From Betaproteobacteria bacterium (GTDB taxonomy: Bacteria > Pseudomonadota > Gammaproteobacteria > Burkholderiales > SG8-41), in the NCBI GenBank assembly GCA_947486575.1, contig CANKUB010000020.1, positions 1 to 47,775 of the forward strand: DNA of 47,775 bases. Reading direction: 5' to 3'. Under the pieces are notes generated by a model, which saw only the letters and a list, made by a program, of their open reading frames with translations, made no database searches and had not been told where the DNA came from. Positions 22,542 to 31,164 of this stretch are shown piece by piece. Within the stretch, counting starts at the first letter, position 1. The number at the start of each line of letters is the position of its first letter. The position numbers were made by a program, and so were the translations under genes.

Positions 22542-22587
22542 TTATATTCCGTAAGTTACGTATAATTTTTATATTCCGTAAATTGCG
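22542..22587 (-). promoter_or_regulatory. Twin operator boxes upstream of the Phd/PIN operon
   Basis: Two 19-bp direct repeats with 16 matches, TTATATTCCGTAAGTTACG (22542-22560) and TTATATTCCGTAAATTGCG (22569-22587), are spaced by 27 bp. The first contains the palindrome CGTAAGTTACG. They lie 2-48 bases before the antitoxin start, overlap A/T-rich promoter-like sequence, and are probably where the antitoxin represses its own operon. Confidence 0.65.
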
Positions 22588-22647
22588 CATCTTACGCCAG
22601 ATATTACAAAAATCAAGAAAAGCGCCTTAGCGCAGGCACAGTGAATT

Positions 22648-23190
22648 TCACGCCGCGCTCGCCAGCGGGTTCACGCTCAACACCCTGACAGTGCCGATAA
22701 CCGTGTTGCGCAACAGTACCCGTGCCATCGTATCGACGGAAAAACGCGGCAACGCGCGTTCTGGAATCAGGAACTCCACGTTCAGAATCAGCTTTTCGTC
22801 GCTGGGCCAGGGGCCCGTGATTTTGTCCGCGCGCCATAGTCTTGCGCTGAACCCGTCGGTGCCCAGCGCCAGCAGGCAGCGCAAATCCAGAATGCCATTA
22901 TCCACGCGCATCAAGTCCGTGCCGACCGTAACGGAAAACGTTGCTTCAAGTGTCGCATTCACCTCGCGCGGGTGGAACGCGGGCGGCGTGCTTGCCTTGG
23001 GCAGCAGCAGTGCGGTGGCGCGTTCTTTGAACCGCCCGCTCAAGTATCGTAGCGCCATGGGCAGCCAGATAATCAGCAGTATCAGGCCCAAAAGGCGCAG
23101 GTCGGATTCCGCTGGCAGCAGCAGGAACATGCCCAGCCCCAACGCGGCGAGGAAAGTAAACGCATAGGCGACGAGCTTTTTTCGCGGCAT
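22648..23190 (-). CDS. Membrane-anchored protein of unknown function
   Basis: A 180-residue protein. Two hydrophobic segments near the start (AYAFTFLAALGLGMFLLL at about 8-25 and LLGLILLIIWLPMALRYL at about 33-50) should anchor it, followed by a soluble domain of about 125 residues rich in beta strands (VNATLEATFSVTVGTDLM, EKLILNVEFLIPERALP, VIGTVRVLSV). No family is recognised and no active-site motif stands out. It stands alone between the Phd/PIN module and the downstream end of an amidohydrolase gene. Confidence 0.55.
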   Translation of the reverse strand: MPRKKLVAYAFTFLAALGLGMFLLLPAESDLRLLGLILLIIWLPMALRYLSGRFKERATALLLPKASTPPAFHPREVNATLEATFSVTVGTDLMRVDNGILDLRCLLALGTDGFSARLWRADKITGPWPSDEKLILNVEFLIPERALPRFSVDTMARVLLRNTVIGTVRVLSVNPLASAA

Positions 23191-23288
23191 TGCTGCTCCG
23201 GTAAGTGTGAAACTGGCGCTGCGTTCCGGCTACCGCGGCTTTCCCGATTCCATCAAAAGGCAAATAGAAGATCAGGTACTATTATTAT

Positions 23289-23313
23289 GTAACTATTTGT
23301 TTTTATTGATATT
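23289..23313 (-). repeat. Dispersed A-rich 3'-end repeat, copy 6 (exact consensus)
   Basis: Identical over 25 bases to copy 10 at 41560-41584. It lies 34 bases downstream of the stop of the amidohydrolase at 23348, on the sense strand of that gene. Confidence 0.92.
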
Positions 23314-23347
23314 TTTATATGCCGTGTTGTCTGACTCCGCGTTCAGC

Positions 23348-24190
23348 TTACGCTACCGGCCACTTGAACACGCGGGTCGCCGTGTCATGCATCATCTTCT
23401 GCACATCAGCCGCCGGTAAATAAGCCGCCGCATATTTGCGGATGATGTCGGCGTTTTCCGCGTAGGTGCCGCGGCACTTGCCCATGGTCTGGGTCTGATC
23501 CGAGGCCCACATCAGGCGCTCGGCGCCATAGGCTGCGTGCACGCGCTTGATGAGCGGATGCAGGTCTTCGTACTCGGGTGCTGCGCTGCCCGACACCAGC
23601 GGCAGTGACGACACTTTGACGGTGACATTGCGATAACGCGCGCAGTTGATCATGGACTGCACTTTGGCTTCGCGCTTGTCGCCGGGCACGGCCCAGGCGA
23701 AGTGGTCAACGATGAACGCTAGGTTCGGATATTTCTGCAGCACCGGCTCCATCAGCGCCGGGCCGTCGCGGGTCCAGATGGCCACCGGGATATCCTGATC
23801 GATACAGGCCCGCCACACCGGCTCCAAGGCGCCGTCGGCAAAGAGCTTTTTGTGCTCGGGCTCGTTCATCGATACGCGCAGGCTGCACACGCCGGGCTGC
23901 GCAAGCCAGCTTGGCAAAAGCTTGTATTGCTCTGGCAGTGTGGGCACGAACCACGCCATCACGCGAAAGCGCTTGGGGTATTTGGCGGCGGCCGCCTGGC
24001 CGCAGGCAGGGCTGCGATTGGGCGCAACGTTGGCGGGCGAAACCACCGCGCGATCGATGCCGGCTTCGTCCATGAACTTCAGCATACGCTCGGCGGGCAT
24101 GGGGTCGGGCAGGTGCGCTTGCGCGCCCGGCTCCCACGGGTCTTGCGGTGTGTTGGCGTTCCAGAGGTGAACTTGTGCGTCGGTAATCAT
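23348..24190 (-). CDS. Amidohydrolase of the TIM-barrel Amidohydro_2 type
   Basis: A 280-residue metal-dependent hydrolase. The N-terminal beta strand carries TDAQVHLWN, an x-H pattern (Q-V-H) in place of the stricter H-x-H of the wider superfamily. Other conserved segments are FIVDHFAWA (His near residue 165), NVTVKVSSLPLVS and RLMWASDQTQT with the final Asp near residue 232. Relatives hydrolyse lactones such as 2-pyrone-4,6-dicarboxylate or decarboxylate aromatic acids. GAGGAA lies upstream of the ATG. It follows the AhpD-like and CoA-transferase genes on the minus strand. Confidence 0.82.
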   Translation of the reverse strand: MITDAQVHLWNANTPQDPWEPGAQAHLPDPMPAERMLKFMDEAGIDRAVVSPANVAPNRSPACGQAAAAKYPKRFRVMAWFVPTLPEQYKLLPSWLAQPGVCSLRVSMNEPEHKKLFADGALEPVWRACIDQDIPVAIWTRDGPALMEPVLQKYPNLAFIVDHFAWAVPGDKREAKVQSMINCARYRNVTVKVSSLPLVSGSAAPEYEDLHPLIKRVHAAYGAERLMWASDQTQTMGKCRGTYAENADIIRKYAAAYLPAADVQKMMHDTATRVFKWPVA

Positions 24191-24261
24191 GCGATGTTCC
24201 TCAGTGTGTAAAAATGGACTGTTCAGTCAGGGAGAATACCAAAATCTTCACGCTTGCAGCA

Positions 24262-25515
24262 TCAGCCCTTCTTCTGCTGCGCCAGCATTTCAGACACCGG
24301 CCGTCCTTCAACCACGCCGGATTTGCGCAGCTCGGCGATCTCACTATCGCCGAAGCCAAGCCGTCGGAGTATCTCATCGGTGTGCTGTCCGACTCGCGGC
24401 GGCGGCGAGTGAAGATATGCGCCGGTTTTTGAGAGTTGGTACGGGGCCTTGGGCACGGCGACTGCATAGCCCAGCTCCGCATCGAACGGAAAGCGGTGGA
24501 TAAGGCCGCGGTGCTGGATTTGCGGGTTGTCGACAGCCTGATACAAATCGCGCACTGCCATCGCAGCCACGCCGGCGTCGGAGACGATTTCTTCCCATTC
24601 CAGTGCGGTTTTCTGTTGCAGCGTTTTTTCAATTTCCGCGCAGAACGCAGGGAAATTTTGGGCAACCACTTGCGCGTTGCAAAAGCGCAGATCGAGCGGC
24701 ATGTCGGTGCGGCCGATGGCCTGCCAGAAACGCGCCCGGCGCGATTCGGTGGTGGCCGCCACTGACAAAGTGCCCTCCCTGCATTTGAAAATGTTGGAGA
24801 TGTAGCGGCCGTCGCCGTTGCCTCTGAGTTGGCGGTATTTGCCGGTGGTGGCCGCTTCGCACACATCGGCGCCAGCCATGGTGATTGCGGTATCGAGCAT
24901 GGCGCAGTCGATGTACTGGCCTTCGCCGGTCAGTGCGCGGTGGTACAGCGCGGATACGATGCCCAGCGCTGCGGCGTACCCTGTCGCATAGTCTGCCATC
25001 AGAAAGCCTACTTTCATCGGGCCTGTGTCACGCGTGCCCGACAAGCTCATCAGGCCGCTGGCGGCCTGCACCGCACCGTCAATGGCAGCACGCCGCGCCG
25101 TGGGGCCGGTTTGGCCATAGCCGGTGACGGAGCAGTAAATGATTTTCGGATTAATCTTTTTCAGATCATCGTACGCCAGCCCGTAGCGCGCCATGTTACC
25201 GGCGACCAGGTTCTCGACCAGCACATCGGATTCGGCGGCGAGCTTGCGGAAAATTTCCTGCCCCCTGGGAATACTGATGTCGAGCTCCATCGATTTTTTG
25301 TTCGCCGCCTGCGCCAGAAAGCTATGACTCATCGCATGCGTGTGCAGCTCGCCGCCGTCACCCGCGACCAGCCGCATGCTGTCAACCTCTTTGGGGTTGT
25401 CGATGGTGATTACTTCTGCGCCGTGCATGGCCAGTTGATAGGTCGCAAATGGTGCGGCGATCTGGCGCGCCACGCCAAGCACTTTGATGCCTTCGAACAG
25501 GTTGTTGTTACTCAA
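24262..25515 (-). CDS. CaiB/BaiF family CoA-transferase
   Basis: A 417-residue class III CoA-transferase. It begins GIKVLGVARQIAAPFATYQL and has HGAEVITIDNPKE, the Rossmann-fold entry; the catalytic Asp lies in GFLMADYATGYAAALG, followed by LTGEGQYIDCAMLDT. The start codon is a TTG at 25515 with GGAGCG about 6 bases upstream; no ATG fits. The C-terminal part (PRVGQHTDEILRRLGFGDSE) is standard. It lies 18 bases downstream of the AhpD-like gene, so the two are probably co-transcribed. Confidence 0.88.
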   Translation of the reverse strand: MSNNNLFEGIKVLGVARQIAAPFATYQLAMHGAEVITIDNPKEVDSMRLVAGDGGELHTHAMSHSFLAQAANKKSMELDISIPRGQEIFRKLAAESDVLVENLVAGNMARYGLAYDDLKKINPKIIYCSVTGYGQTGPTARRAAIDGAVQAASGLMSLSGTRDTGPMKVGFLMADYATGYAAALGIVSALYHRALTGEGQYIDCAMLDTAITMAGADVCEAATTGKYRQLRGNGDGRYISNIFKCREGTLSVAATTESRRARFWQAIGRTDMPLDLRFCNAQVVAQNFPAFCAEIEKTLQQKTALEWEEIVSDAGVAAMAVRDLYQAVDNPQIQHRGLIHRFPFDAELGYAVAVPKAPYQLSKTGAYLHSPPPRVGQHTDEILRRLGFGDSEIAELRKSGVVEGRPVSEMLAQQKKG

Positions 25516-25533
25516 TGTCGCGCTCCAGGCGTG

Positions 25534-26085
25534 TTATTTTTTCTCAAGTTTCGGATACAACCCCACATAACCCGCCTGCGCCCGATGTTCAGCATTGGCT
25601 TTGGCGCGCTCAGCGCTCATCGGGATGAAGCCGTGACCGTGGATGATTTTGGACATGAAGGTCATGCGCGCCGTGACAGCGACCGCGCTATGGTAGGCCT
25701 GCTCGTCCCAACCGGCGGCGAACACCGCATCGGCGTCGCTTTGCGACACTTGCGTGGGTGCCAGCACCAGCTTTTTCACCAGCGCCAGCAGCGGCTTTAA
25801 CTTGGCACTGACTGGTGCGCTGGCCACATCCGCCACCAGTTTTTCGACCACGCCCGGCGCGATGCCTCTCGCAACAGCAGCCGCGCTATGCGCCACGTAG
25901 GCGAACTGGCAGTTGAGCAGTCCTGCCACAAAGCCTTGAATCATTTCGCGCTCGCCCGGCGAAAGCGGCGATGGCCCGTTGATCAGGGCTTGCCCCATCG
26001 CGGCCCAGTGGCGGTAAATCTCCGGGTAGGCGTTGAACACCTCGCCGGGGCCGGATGTTTCGGTGTGGGATTTCAGGAAGGGCAT
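25534..26085 (-). CDS. Carboxymuconolactone decarboxylase/AhpD-like protein
   Basis: A 183-residue helical protein of the AhpD-like fold. The usual active-site pattern is E-x11-C-x-x-C-x3-H; here GLLNCQFAYVAHS keeps the first Cys and the His but has Ala in place of the second Cys, so a thiol-disulfide peroxidase activity is unlikely. The second half has VTARMTFMSKIIHGHGFIP. It is the first of a minus-strand set with a CoA-transferase and an amidohydrolase. No ribosome binding site precedes the ATG; instead a 7-bp tandem repeat abuts it. Confidence 0.78.
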   Translation of the reverse strand: MPFLKSHTETSGPGEVFNAYPEIYRHWAAMGQALINGPSPLSPGEREMIQGFVAGLLNCQFAYVAHSAAAVARGIAPGVVEKLVADVASAPVSAKLKPLLALVKKLVLAPTQVSQSDADAVFAAGWDEQAYHSAVAVTARMTFMSKIIHGHGFIPMSAERAKANAEHRAQAGYVGLYPKLEKK

Positions 26086-26088
26086 AGA

Positions 26089-26120
26089 GATTGAAGATTG
26101 AGGATTGAGGATTTGGGATT
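26089..26120 (-). repeat. Heptanucleotide tandem repeat next to the AhpD-like start codon
   Basis: On the plus strand the units are GATTGAA, GATTGAG, GATTGAG, GATTTGG and GATT, about 4.6 copies of 7 bp. The array begins three bases before the ATG of the minus-strand AhpD-like gene and so occupies the place of its ribosome binding site. The unit is 7 bp, so copy number changes would move any upstream signal relative to the start. Confidence 0.8.
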
Positions 26121-26208
26121 AGTGATATCGGTGGAGCAGGCGGCGATGCTAAGTGTTTATATACGACGTCTTCAGGTTAACAAAGATGAAGATTCTCGTT
26201 ATCTTAAG

Positions 26209-26233
26209 TAATTCAATAAAAACAAATACTTAC
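26209..26233 (+). repeat. Dispersed A-rich 3'-end repeat, copy 7
   Basis: Plus-strand copy with the TACTTAC ending. It lies in the 290-bp gap between two minus-strand genes, so it is not sense to either. A plus-strand frame ending RYLK stops at a TAA formed by the first three bases of the repeat, but the frame has no recognisable homology. Apart from the heptamer array nothing else was found in the gap. Confidence 0.9.
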
Positions 26234-26375
26234 GTTATTCTATCGCTGGTTATTACGCTTGTGCGCAAACAAGTGCGCCAGGTAACGGCGTGCACGATCA
26301 CGGTCACGTGCTCGATGATTTGTCGCGACATGTAAAGCGTTGGCGGGCGAATCGCGCAGGCAAAGGCACGCGCAC

Positions 26376-27056
26376 TTACGCTTCCACCGTTGGCCATATG
26401 CGCCGCCCCATCATGGGCGAACCGGGTGCGTGTGTGAGTTGCGGGCGCACGCGGCCCATCCAGGTATCAGGTTTGTGCGCGTCCGCTTCGTGCGGCGCGA
26501 AGTATTGCTCGCGTGCCGCCATCGATACAAACTCGTGCAGGATCGCGTGTTTTTGCGCGCCCACGCTCACCAGCAACTTCCGCGCTCCGATGCAGCCGGG
26601 CAGCCCCGCCAGCAAGGGAAAACGTTCCTGCGCATACCACGCCCCGAGGTCGTCATCCACTGCGCTGTTGGCGGTGTTGTAGCCGCCAAACTGCACGACG
26701 GCACCTGCGGTAAGTCCAGGCCCGCGTTGCGCTACCTGCGGGCCGTCCACCCGTGACTCTTCGGCGAGGATGCAGTTTTGCGCATGCTGGCGCATACCGA
26801 TCATGCGCCGGGTTTGCGCGCTTTGCCTTTGTGCCAGTTGTGCCGGGCTTGGATTGAGGAAAATCGCGGTGCTACTGGCAGCAAACAGCGCAAGGTAAGC
26901 GCGCCCGTCACCGCCATCCAGTGCGTAATGCGCGGCCCAAGCGTAACCGGGCCGTGCCAGCTTTTCAGGGATATGCACATCATGAAACCAAGCCAGATAC
27001 TCGGCGCGCATCGCATCGGAAATTTCATACCAGATTGCCCACAGGCCACGATCCAT
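26376..27056 (-). CDS. Putative dimeric alpha-beta barrel protein, unknown
   Basis: About 226 residues from the ATG at 27056 (an ATG six codons upstream is also possible). Two similar halves can be seen: MRAEYLAWFHDVHIPEKLAR near the start and DDLGAWYAQERFPLLAGLP in the second half, each with the W-[YF] x-E/H-x-[HR]-[IF]-P pattern of EthD-like or ABM-type ferredoxin-fold domains. This suggests a tandem dimeric alpha-beta barrel. No catalytic residue can be named. The gene follows a small cupin gene on the minus strand by 131 bases. Confidence 0.55.
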   Translation of the reverse strand: MDRGLWAIWYEISDAMRAEYLAWFHDVHIPEKLARPGYAWAAHYALDGGDGRAYLALFAASSTAIFLNPSPAQLAQRQSAQTRRMIGMRQHAQNCILAEESRVDGPQVAQRGPGLTAGAVVQFGGYNTANSAVDDDLGAWYAQERFPLLAGLPGCIGARKLLVSVGAQKHAILHEFVSMAAREQYFAPHEADAHKPDTWMGRVRPQLTHAPGSPMMGRRIWPTVEA

Positions 27057-27187
27057 GATGTTGCTCCCTGACAAAACAAGGCTGCATTATCGGCTGCGCC
27101 CTGCCGCGCCTCAAACGATTCAAAGAATTTGCGGACTGCTACGGCGAACCGTGGCATGCGCCCACCCTACGCAAGGCTACGGCGTCG

Positions 27188-27589
27188 TTACGACCGCTCT
27201 CCCGGCAGCGGTATGCCCGCCTCGTCAGCACGCGCCTGCGGCCGCTCGCTGGTGTAACCCGCGTTGGTGGTGTAGATGACAACCATGCGGCTATCCTTGG
27301 CCGCCTCAATGCCGTGCGGCAACCCTGCTGGCAGGCTGATCAGACTGCCCGGCCCGATAGGCGCGGCAGGCCGGTCTGCGAACGTGATCGCACCACGGCC
27401 CTCGACACAATAGATGACTTCATCGTCTTTGGGATGCACATGAAACGGTGTCACCTGACCCGGCTCGTAGCAGTTCATGCGCGTGGTGAAGTCTTTCGAG
27501 TCAATCAGCGGCTGGTTGACGCGCGCGTCGGGCGAATATTTTTTCAGGTCGTTGATGTTGATCGATTGCACCGTGCCGGTTGTGGTCAT
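27188..27589 (-). CDS. Small cupin-domain protein
   Basis: A 133-residue single-domain cupin. Motif 1 is FHVHPKDDEVIYCVEGRG at about residues 48-65 (two His and Glu as metal ligands) and motif 2 is PAGLPHGIEAAKD near residues 87-99 (the third His). Such proteins bind a metal and act on or sense small acids. It is encoded 28 bases downstream of where the Bug gene at 27618 ends in the same direction, so the two may share a transcript. Confidence 0.82.
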   Translation of the reverse strand: MTTTGTVQSININDLKKYSPDARVNQPLIDSKDFTTRMNCYEPGQVTPFHVHPKDDEVIYCVEGRGAITFADRPAAPIGPGSLISLPAGLPHGIEAAKDSRMVVIYTTNAGYTSERPQARADEAGIPLPGERS

Positions 27590-27617
27590 GATTTATATCT
27601 CTCTATTGGCATTGTGT

Positions 27618-28586
27618 TCAATTCACCGTAACGCCGGCGGCCTTCACAATTGGCCCCCATTTATCCAGTTCGGCGCGAATGAATCTGCCGAACTCCTCCG
27701 GCGTGCCGCCCGCCGTCTCGATGCTGACTGCAAGCAGTTTGTCTTTTACATCCTGCATGGCCAACACGCGGTTCGATTCGGCATTGAGTTTTGCAATAAT
27801 GTGCTTCGGCGTACCGGCAGGTGCCAGCAGCCCGTACCAAACCAGGCCATCCACTTTGCCAACGCCCGCTTCTTTCATGGTCGGCACATCGGGAAATGCC
27901 GTGACGCGCGACGCGCTGGTAACGGCCAGCGCCTTGACCCGTCCCGATTTGATGAAGGCCGCATGTCCGGCAACAGCGTCAAAAAAAATCGGCACTTCGC
28001 CGGCTGCCAGTGCAGGCGCGCCGCCACCACTGCCTTTGTACGGAATGTGCTGGCTGGGCAGACTGGTGGCGATTTTGAACATCTCGCCGACCAGATGCGG
28101 CGCGCTGCCCGTGCCCGGTGAGCCAAAGCTGATGCCGCCGGGCTTCGCCTTCGCCATTGCAATCACCTCACTCACCGATTTCACCGGCACTTGCGCGTTG
28201 GACATCATGAACACCGGCATGGTCCCGGTCGAGACGACTGGCGTAAAGTCCTTGACCGGATCGTAAGGCAGGTTGGCATAGACGTGCGGACCGATGCCGT
28301 GCGTGGTGATACCGGCGTGCAACAGGGTGTAGCCGTCGGGCGCGGCCTTGGCGACAACGTTCGTGCCAATCACGCCGCCCGACCCCGGACGGTTATCAAC
28401 CACCACCGTGTGACCAAGCACATCTCCCAGTTTTTGCGACACCACGCGCGCAAGCACATCCGCCGCGCCGCCAGGCGGCAAAAACACAACCACGCGTAAC
28501 GGGCGCGTGGGATAGTTTTGCTGGGCGTGTGCGGTGAGGCCACAGGCCAGAGCCAGTAACGCCGATATCGTTGTAAAAATTTTCAT
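27618..28586 (-). CDS. Bug (TctC family) solute-binding protein
   Basis: A 322-residue protein from the ATG at 28586; the ATG at 28595 would add three residues. Signal peptide to about residue 21 (LTAHA-Q), then YPTRPLRVVVFLPPGGAAD, VVVDNRPGSGGVIGTN and HIPYKGSGGGAPALAAG, the last one residue longer than the usual loop. It lies between a CoA-transferase gene upstream and a cupin gene downstream on the same strand, so the three may form one uptake-and-activation unit. Confidence 0.9.
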   Translation of the reverse strand: MKIFTTISALLALACGLTAHAQQNYPTRPLRVVVFLPPGGAADVLARVVSQKLGDVLGHTVVVDNRPGSGGVIGTNVVAKAAPDGYTLLHAGITTHGIGPHVYANLPYDPVKDFTPVVSTGTMPVFMMSNAQVPVKSVSEVIAMAKAKPGGISFGSPGTGSAPHLVGEMFKIATSLPSQHIPYKGSGGGAPALAAGEVPIFFDAVAGHAAFIKSGRVKALAVTSASRVTAFPDVPTMKEAGVGKVDGLVWYGLLAPAGTPKHIIAKLNAESNRVLAMQDVKDKLLAVSIETAGGTPEEFGRFIRAELDKWGPIVKAAGVTVN

Positions 28587-28684
28587 GGATTCCATTCTCG
28601 GTTTGTGGCGCGGATATTACTTAAATCGTGCAGCAGTGGTTGCAGATTATCGCACCAGCGTCATGCGGGTGACCAGCCAGACAA

Positions 28685-29941
28685 TCAACCCAGTGCCCCT
28701 GCCGCACGCAATTTTTCAATGTCGTCTGACTCAGCACCCAGCCAATCCGTTAACACGGCAACAGCATGCTCACCCAGCTTGGGTGCCGCACTGCGATACT
28801 CAACAGGCGTGGCACTTAGACGGATTGGATTGCCAACACCCGCAACCTTGGTGCCGTCACTGCGTTCAAGTTCGATTTTGAGGCCACGTTCATGCGCCTG
28901 CTCCATCTCGAACACCTGCTTCATATTGTTGATCGGCCCGTTTGGCACGCCGCCTGCATCGAGCCTTGCTGCGAGGTCGGCAACTTTGCCTTTTGCAAAC
29001 GTGCTCCGCAGTTCGCCCAGCGCGAAGTCACGATTGATCTGGCGGGTGGATGGCGTGGCAAACCGCGAATCGTGTGCGAGATCATCACGGCAGAGCGCCT
29101 TGCATAAACTTTGCCACTGCGTATTGTTACCGCAAGCGACGATGAGATGCCCGTCTGCGCATTTGAACGTCTCGTACGGCATCATGATGCCACCGGATGA
29201 TGTCCCCATGCGGCCCGGCACCTTGCCGGTCTGGAAATAGCCCGCCGCCTGATGCGTGCTCAGCGCTGCCACCGTGTCAAACAACGCCATATCGATATAT
29301 TGGCCGAGCCCGCTCGCGTCGCGCTCACGCAGCGCCGCGAGAATGGCGATTCCCGCGTACAGCCCGGTGGAAAGATCAACAATCGACGCGCCGATTTTCA
29401 TCGGCCCACCGCCGGGCTCGCCATCCGGATGTCCGGTCACGCTCATCAATCCACCGACGCCCTGAAAGATGTAATCGTAGCCCGGCCGTTCGCGTAGCGG
29501 CCCGGTCTGGCCGAAGCCGGTGATCGAGCAGTACACCAGACGCGGATTCAGTGCCGACAGTACGGCATAGTCGAGGCCGCGCCGTGCGAGATCGCCCACT
29601 TTGTAGTTTTCGATCAACACATCAGCCTCACATGCCAGACGGCGTACCAGTTCAGCACCTGCGTCGTTGGCAAGATCAATCGCAATGGAACGCTTATTGC
29701 GATTGGCGCTGCTGAAGTACGTTGAATCACGGGTGGGTTCGCCGTGTTCGTCAGGCAACCACGGCGGCCCCCACGGTCGCGTGTCGTCGCCGATGCCGGG
29801 GCGCTCGATCTTGACGACATCGGCACCCAGGTCGGCCAGCGTTTGCGCGCAGGTCGGGCCGGCGAGCACTCTGGCTAGATCAAGTACACGTAGCCCGGCA
29901 AGCGCCGGACGGCGGGTCTGTACTGGAAGTGTTGGAGCCAT
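28685..29941 (-). CDS. CaiB/BaiF family CoA-transferase
   Basis: A 418-residue class III CoA-transferase from the ATG at 29941; the longer frame to 30079 overlaps the end of the upstream Bug gene and is not credible. N-terminal signature: GLRVLDLARVLAGPTCAQTL and GADVVKIERPG. The nucleophile Asp is in KIGASIVDLSTGLYAG, followed by DASGLGQYIDMALFDT. Forty bases separate it from the Bug gene upstream (29982), and 98 from the one downstream (27618), giving a Bug-transferase-Bug-cupin order. Confidence 0.9.
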   Translation of the reverse strand: MAPTLPVQTRRPALAGLRVLDLARVLAGPTCAQTLADLGADVVKIERPGIGDDTRPWGPPWLPDEHGEPTRDSTYFSSANRNKRSIAIDLANDAGAELVRRLACEADVLIENYKVGDLARRGLDYAVLSALNPRLVYCSITGFGQTGPLRERPGYDYIFQGVGGLMSVTGHPDGEPGGGPMKIGASIVDLSTGLYAGIAILAALRERDASGLGQYIDMALFDTVAALSTHQAAGYFQTGKVPGRMGTSSGGIMMPYETFKCADGHLIVACGNNTQWQSLCKALCRDDLAHDSRFATPSTRQINRDFALGELRSTFAKGKVADLAARLDAGGVPNGPINNMKQVFEMEQAHERGLKIELERSDGTKVAGVGNPIRLSATPVEYRSAAPKLGEHAVAVLTDWLGAESDDIEKLRAAGALG

Positions 29942-29981
29942 AAGTGATATTGAAAACGCTGGAAGAAACCCGGTAGCGTGG

Positions 29982-30980
29982 TTAGTCGAGCTGCAATCCG
30001 ATCTGCTTGATGATTTTTTGCCAGCGTGCAATATCGCCCACCAGGAATTCACCGAATTGCTCAGGCGTGTGCGGCGCAAACTCGCCGCCCAGATTATTCA
30101 CCAGCCACGTGTTTGTTTGTGGCGCGTTGAAGAATCGCGCAATTTCGGCATTGAGCCTGCCAATGATCGGCGCCGGTGTACCCGCCGTCGCGAACAGGCC
30201 TGTCCACAGGTTTGCCTCAATATTGATGCCCGATTCCTGTAGCGTCGGCACGTCGGGTATGGCGGGTGAGCGCTTGACGCTGGTGACCGCGAGGCCGCGC
30301 AGTTTGCCTTGCTTCACGAACGGCCCCGGATCCAGAATATTCAACACGGAGAAGCCGACTTCTCCCGAAGCCAGCGCCAGCAAGGCAGGTGCCGAGCCTT
30401 TGTAATCCACCGTGACTGTCTTGATACCGGCTGCCGCGTTGAACATTTCCGCGCCCATATGCGCTGCACTGCCTTTGCCGACGGTGGCATAGGTCACTTC
30501 GTTGGGACGTCGGCGCGCCAGCGCCACCAGCTCCCTGACATTTTTGACGGGCAGCGTCGTGCTGGAGACGATGTATAAACCGCTGATGGCGCAGCGGATA
30601 ATCGGCGCAAATGCAGTGGCGGCGTCGTAACTCAGTTTCCGATACAAAAATCCGGCCGTATAGGTGCTGCTCGAATGCATGATCAGCGTATAGCCGTCCG
30701 CAGCGCTTTTTGCCACGAATGCGCCGCCAATCGTGCCCGTTGCACCGGGACGATTTTCCACCAGAAAGTTCTGGCCGTAGGTTTCATTGAGCTTTTGCGA
30801 AACCAGGCGGGCAAGCACGTCGGTGGATCCGCCTGCGGGAAACGGTACAATAATTCTCACGATCTTGGCGGGATAGTCCTGTGCGGCAGCGCTCAGCGCG
30901 AGCGGCGCCAGCAAAGCCATCATCGCCAACTGCGCGCCGTGGCGGCATTTCAATTGGGGCTTGCAGCGTTCTAATTTCAA
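29982..30980 (-). CDS. Bug (TctC family) solute-binding protein
   Basis: A 332-residue protein. The TTG at 30980 is chosen as start because GGAGGAG lies about 6 bases upstream and it gives a normal signal peptide (MALLAPLALSAAA-Q); the frame open to 31067 adds residues unlike an export signal. The mature part has YPAKIVRIIVPFPAGGSTD, FLVENRPGATGTIGGA and TVDYKGSAPALLALASG, where YKGSAP replaces the common FKGGGP. It heads the minus-strand Bug-transferase-Bug-cupin set. Confidence 0.88.
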   Translation of the reverse strand: MKLERCKPQLKCRHGAQLAMMALLAPLALSAAAQDYPAKIVRIIVPFPAGGSTDVLARLVSQKLNETYGQNFLVENRPGATGTIGGAFVAKSAADGYTLIMHSSSTYTAGFLYRKLSYDAATAFAPIIRCAISGLYIVSSTTLPVKNVRELVALARRRPNEVTYATVGKGSAAHMGAEMFNAAAGIKTVTVDYKGSAPALLALASGEVGFSVLNILDPGPFVKQGKLRGLAVTSVKRSPAIPDVPTLQESGINIEANLWTGLFATAGTPAPIIGRLNAEIARFFNAPQTNTWLVNNLGGEFAPHTPEQFGEFLVGDIARWQKIIKQIGLQLD

Positions 30981-31139
30981 GATCGACTCCTCCAGGGGAA
31001 TTGTTACGTTCCATTTCCAGGTGCGCCACGACATAGAAGCATTCACGGGCCACACCACACAGGGCACCGGCGCGATTGCTGCTGCTTCACGGCCATGCGG
31101 ACATCCTATAACATTTGCGCCGATCAGTTAAAAAACACG

Positions 31140-31164
31140 TTAAGTATTTATTTTTATTGTTATT
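31140..31164 (-). repeat. Dispersed A-rich 3'-end repeat, copy 8
   Basis: Sense-strand copy overlapping the stop codon (31160-31162) of the Kef-type antiporter gene; one C to T change gives AATAAAAATAAATACTTA. The antiporter stop codon TAA lies within the first six bases of the repeat. Confidence 0.88.

Noticed and set aside
24829-25800. Plus-strand frame of 323 codons opposite the CoA-transferase and AhpD-like genes
   Set aside because: Both minus-strand genes show family motifs throughout, while this frame has none.
26153-26335. Plus-strand frame of 60 codons across repeat copy 7
   Set aside because: It contains the repeat in its interior, has no ribosome binding site and no recognisable homology, and composition is that of intergenic DNA.
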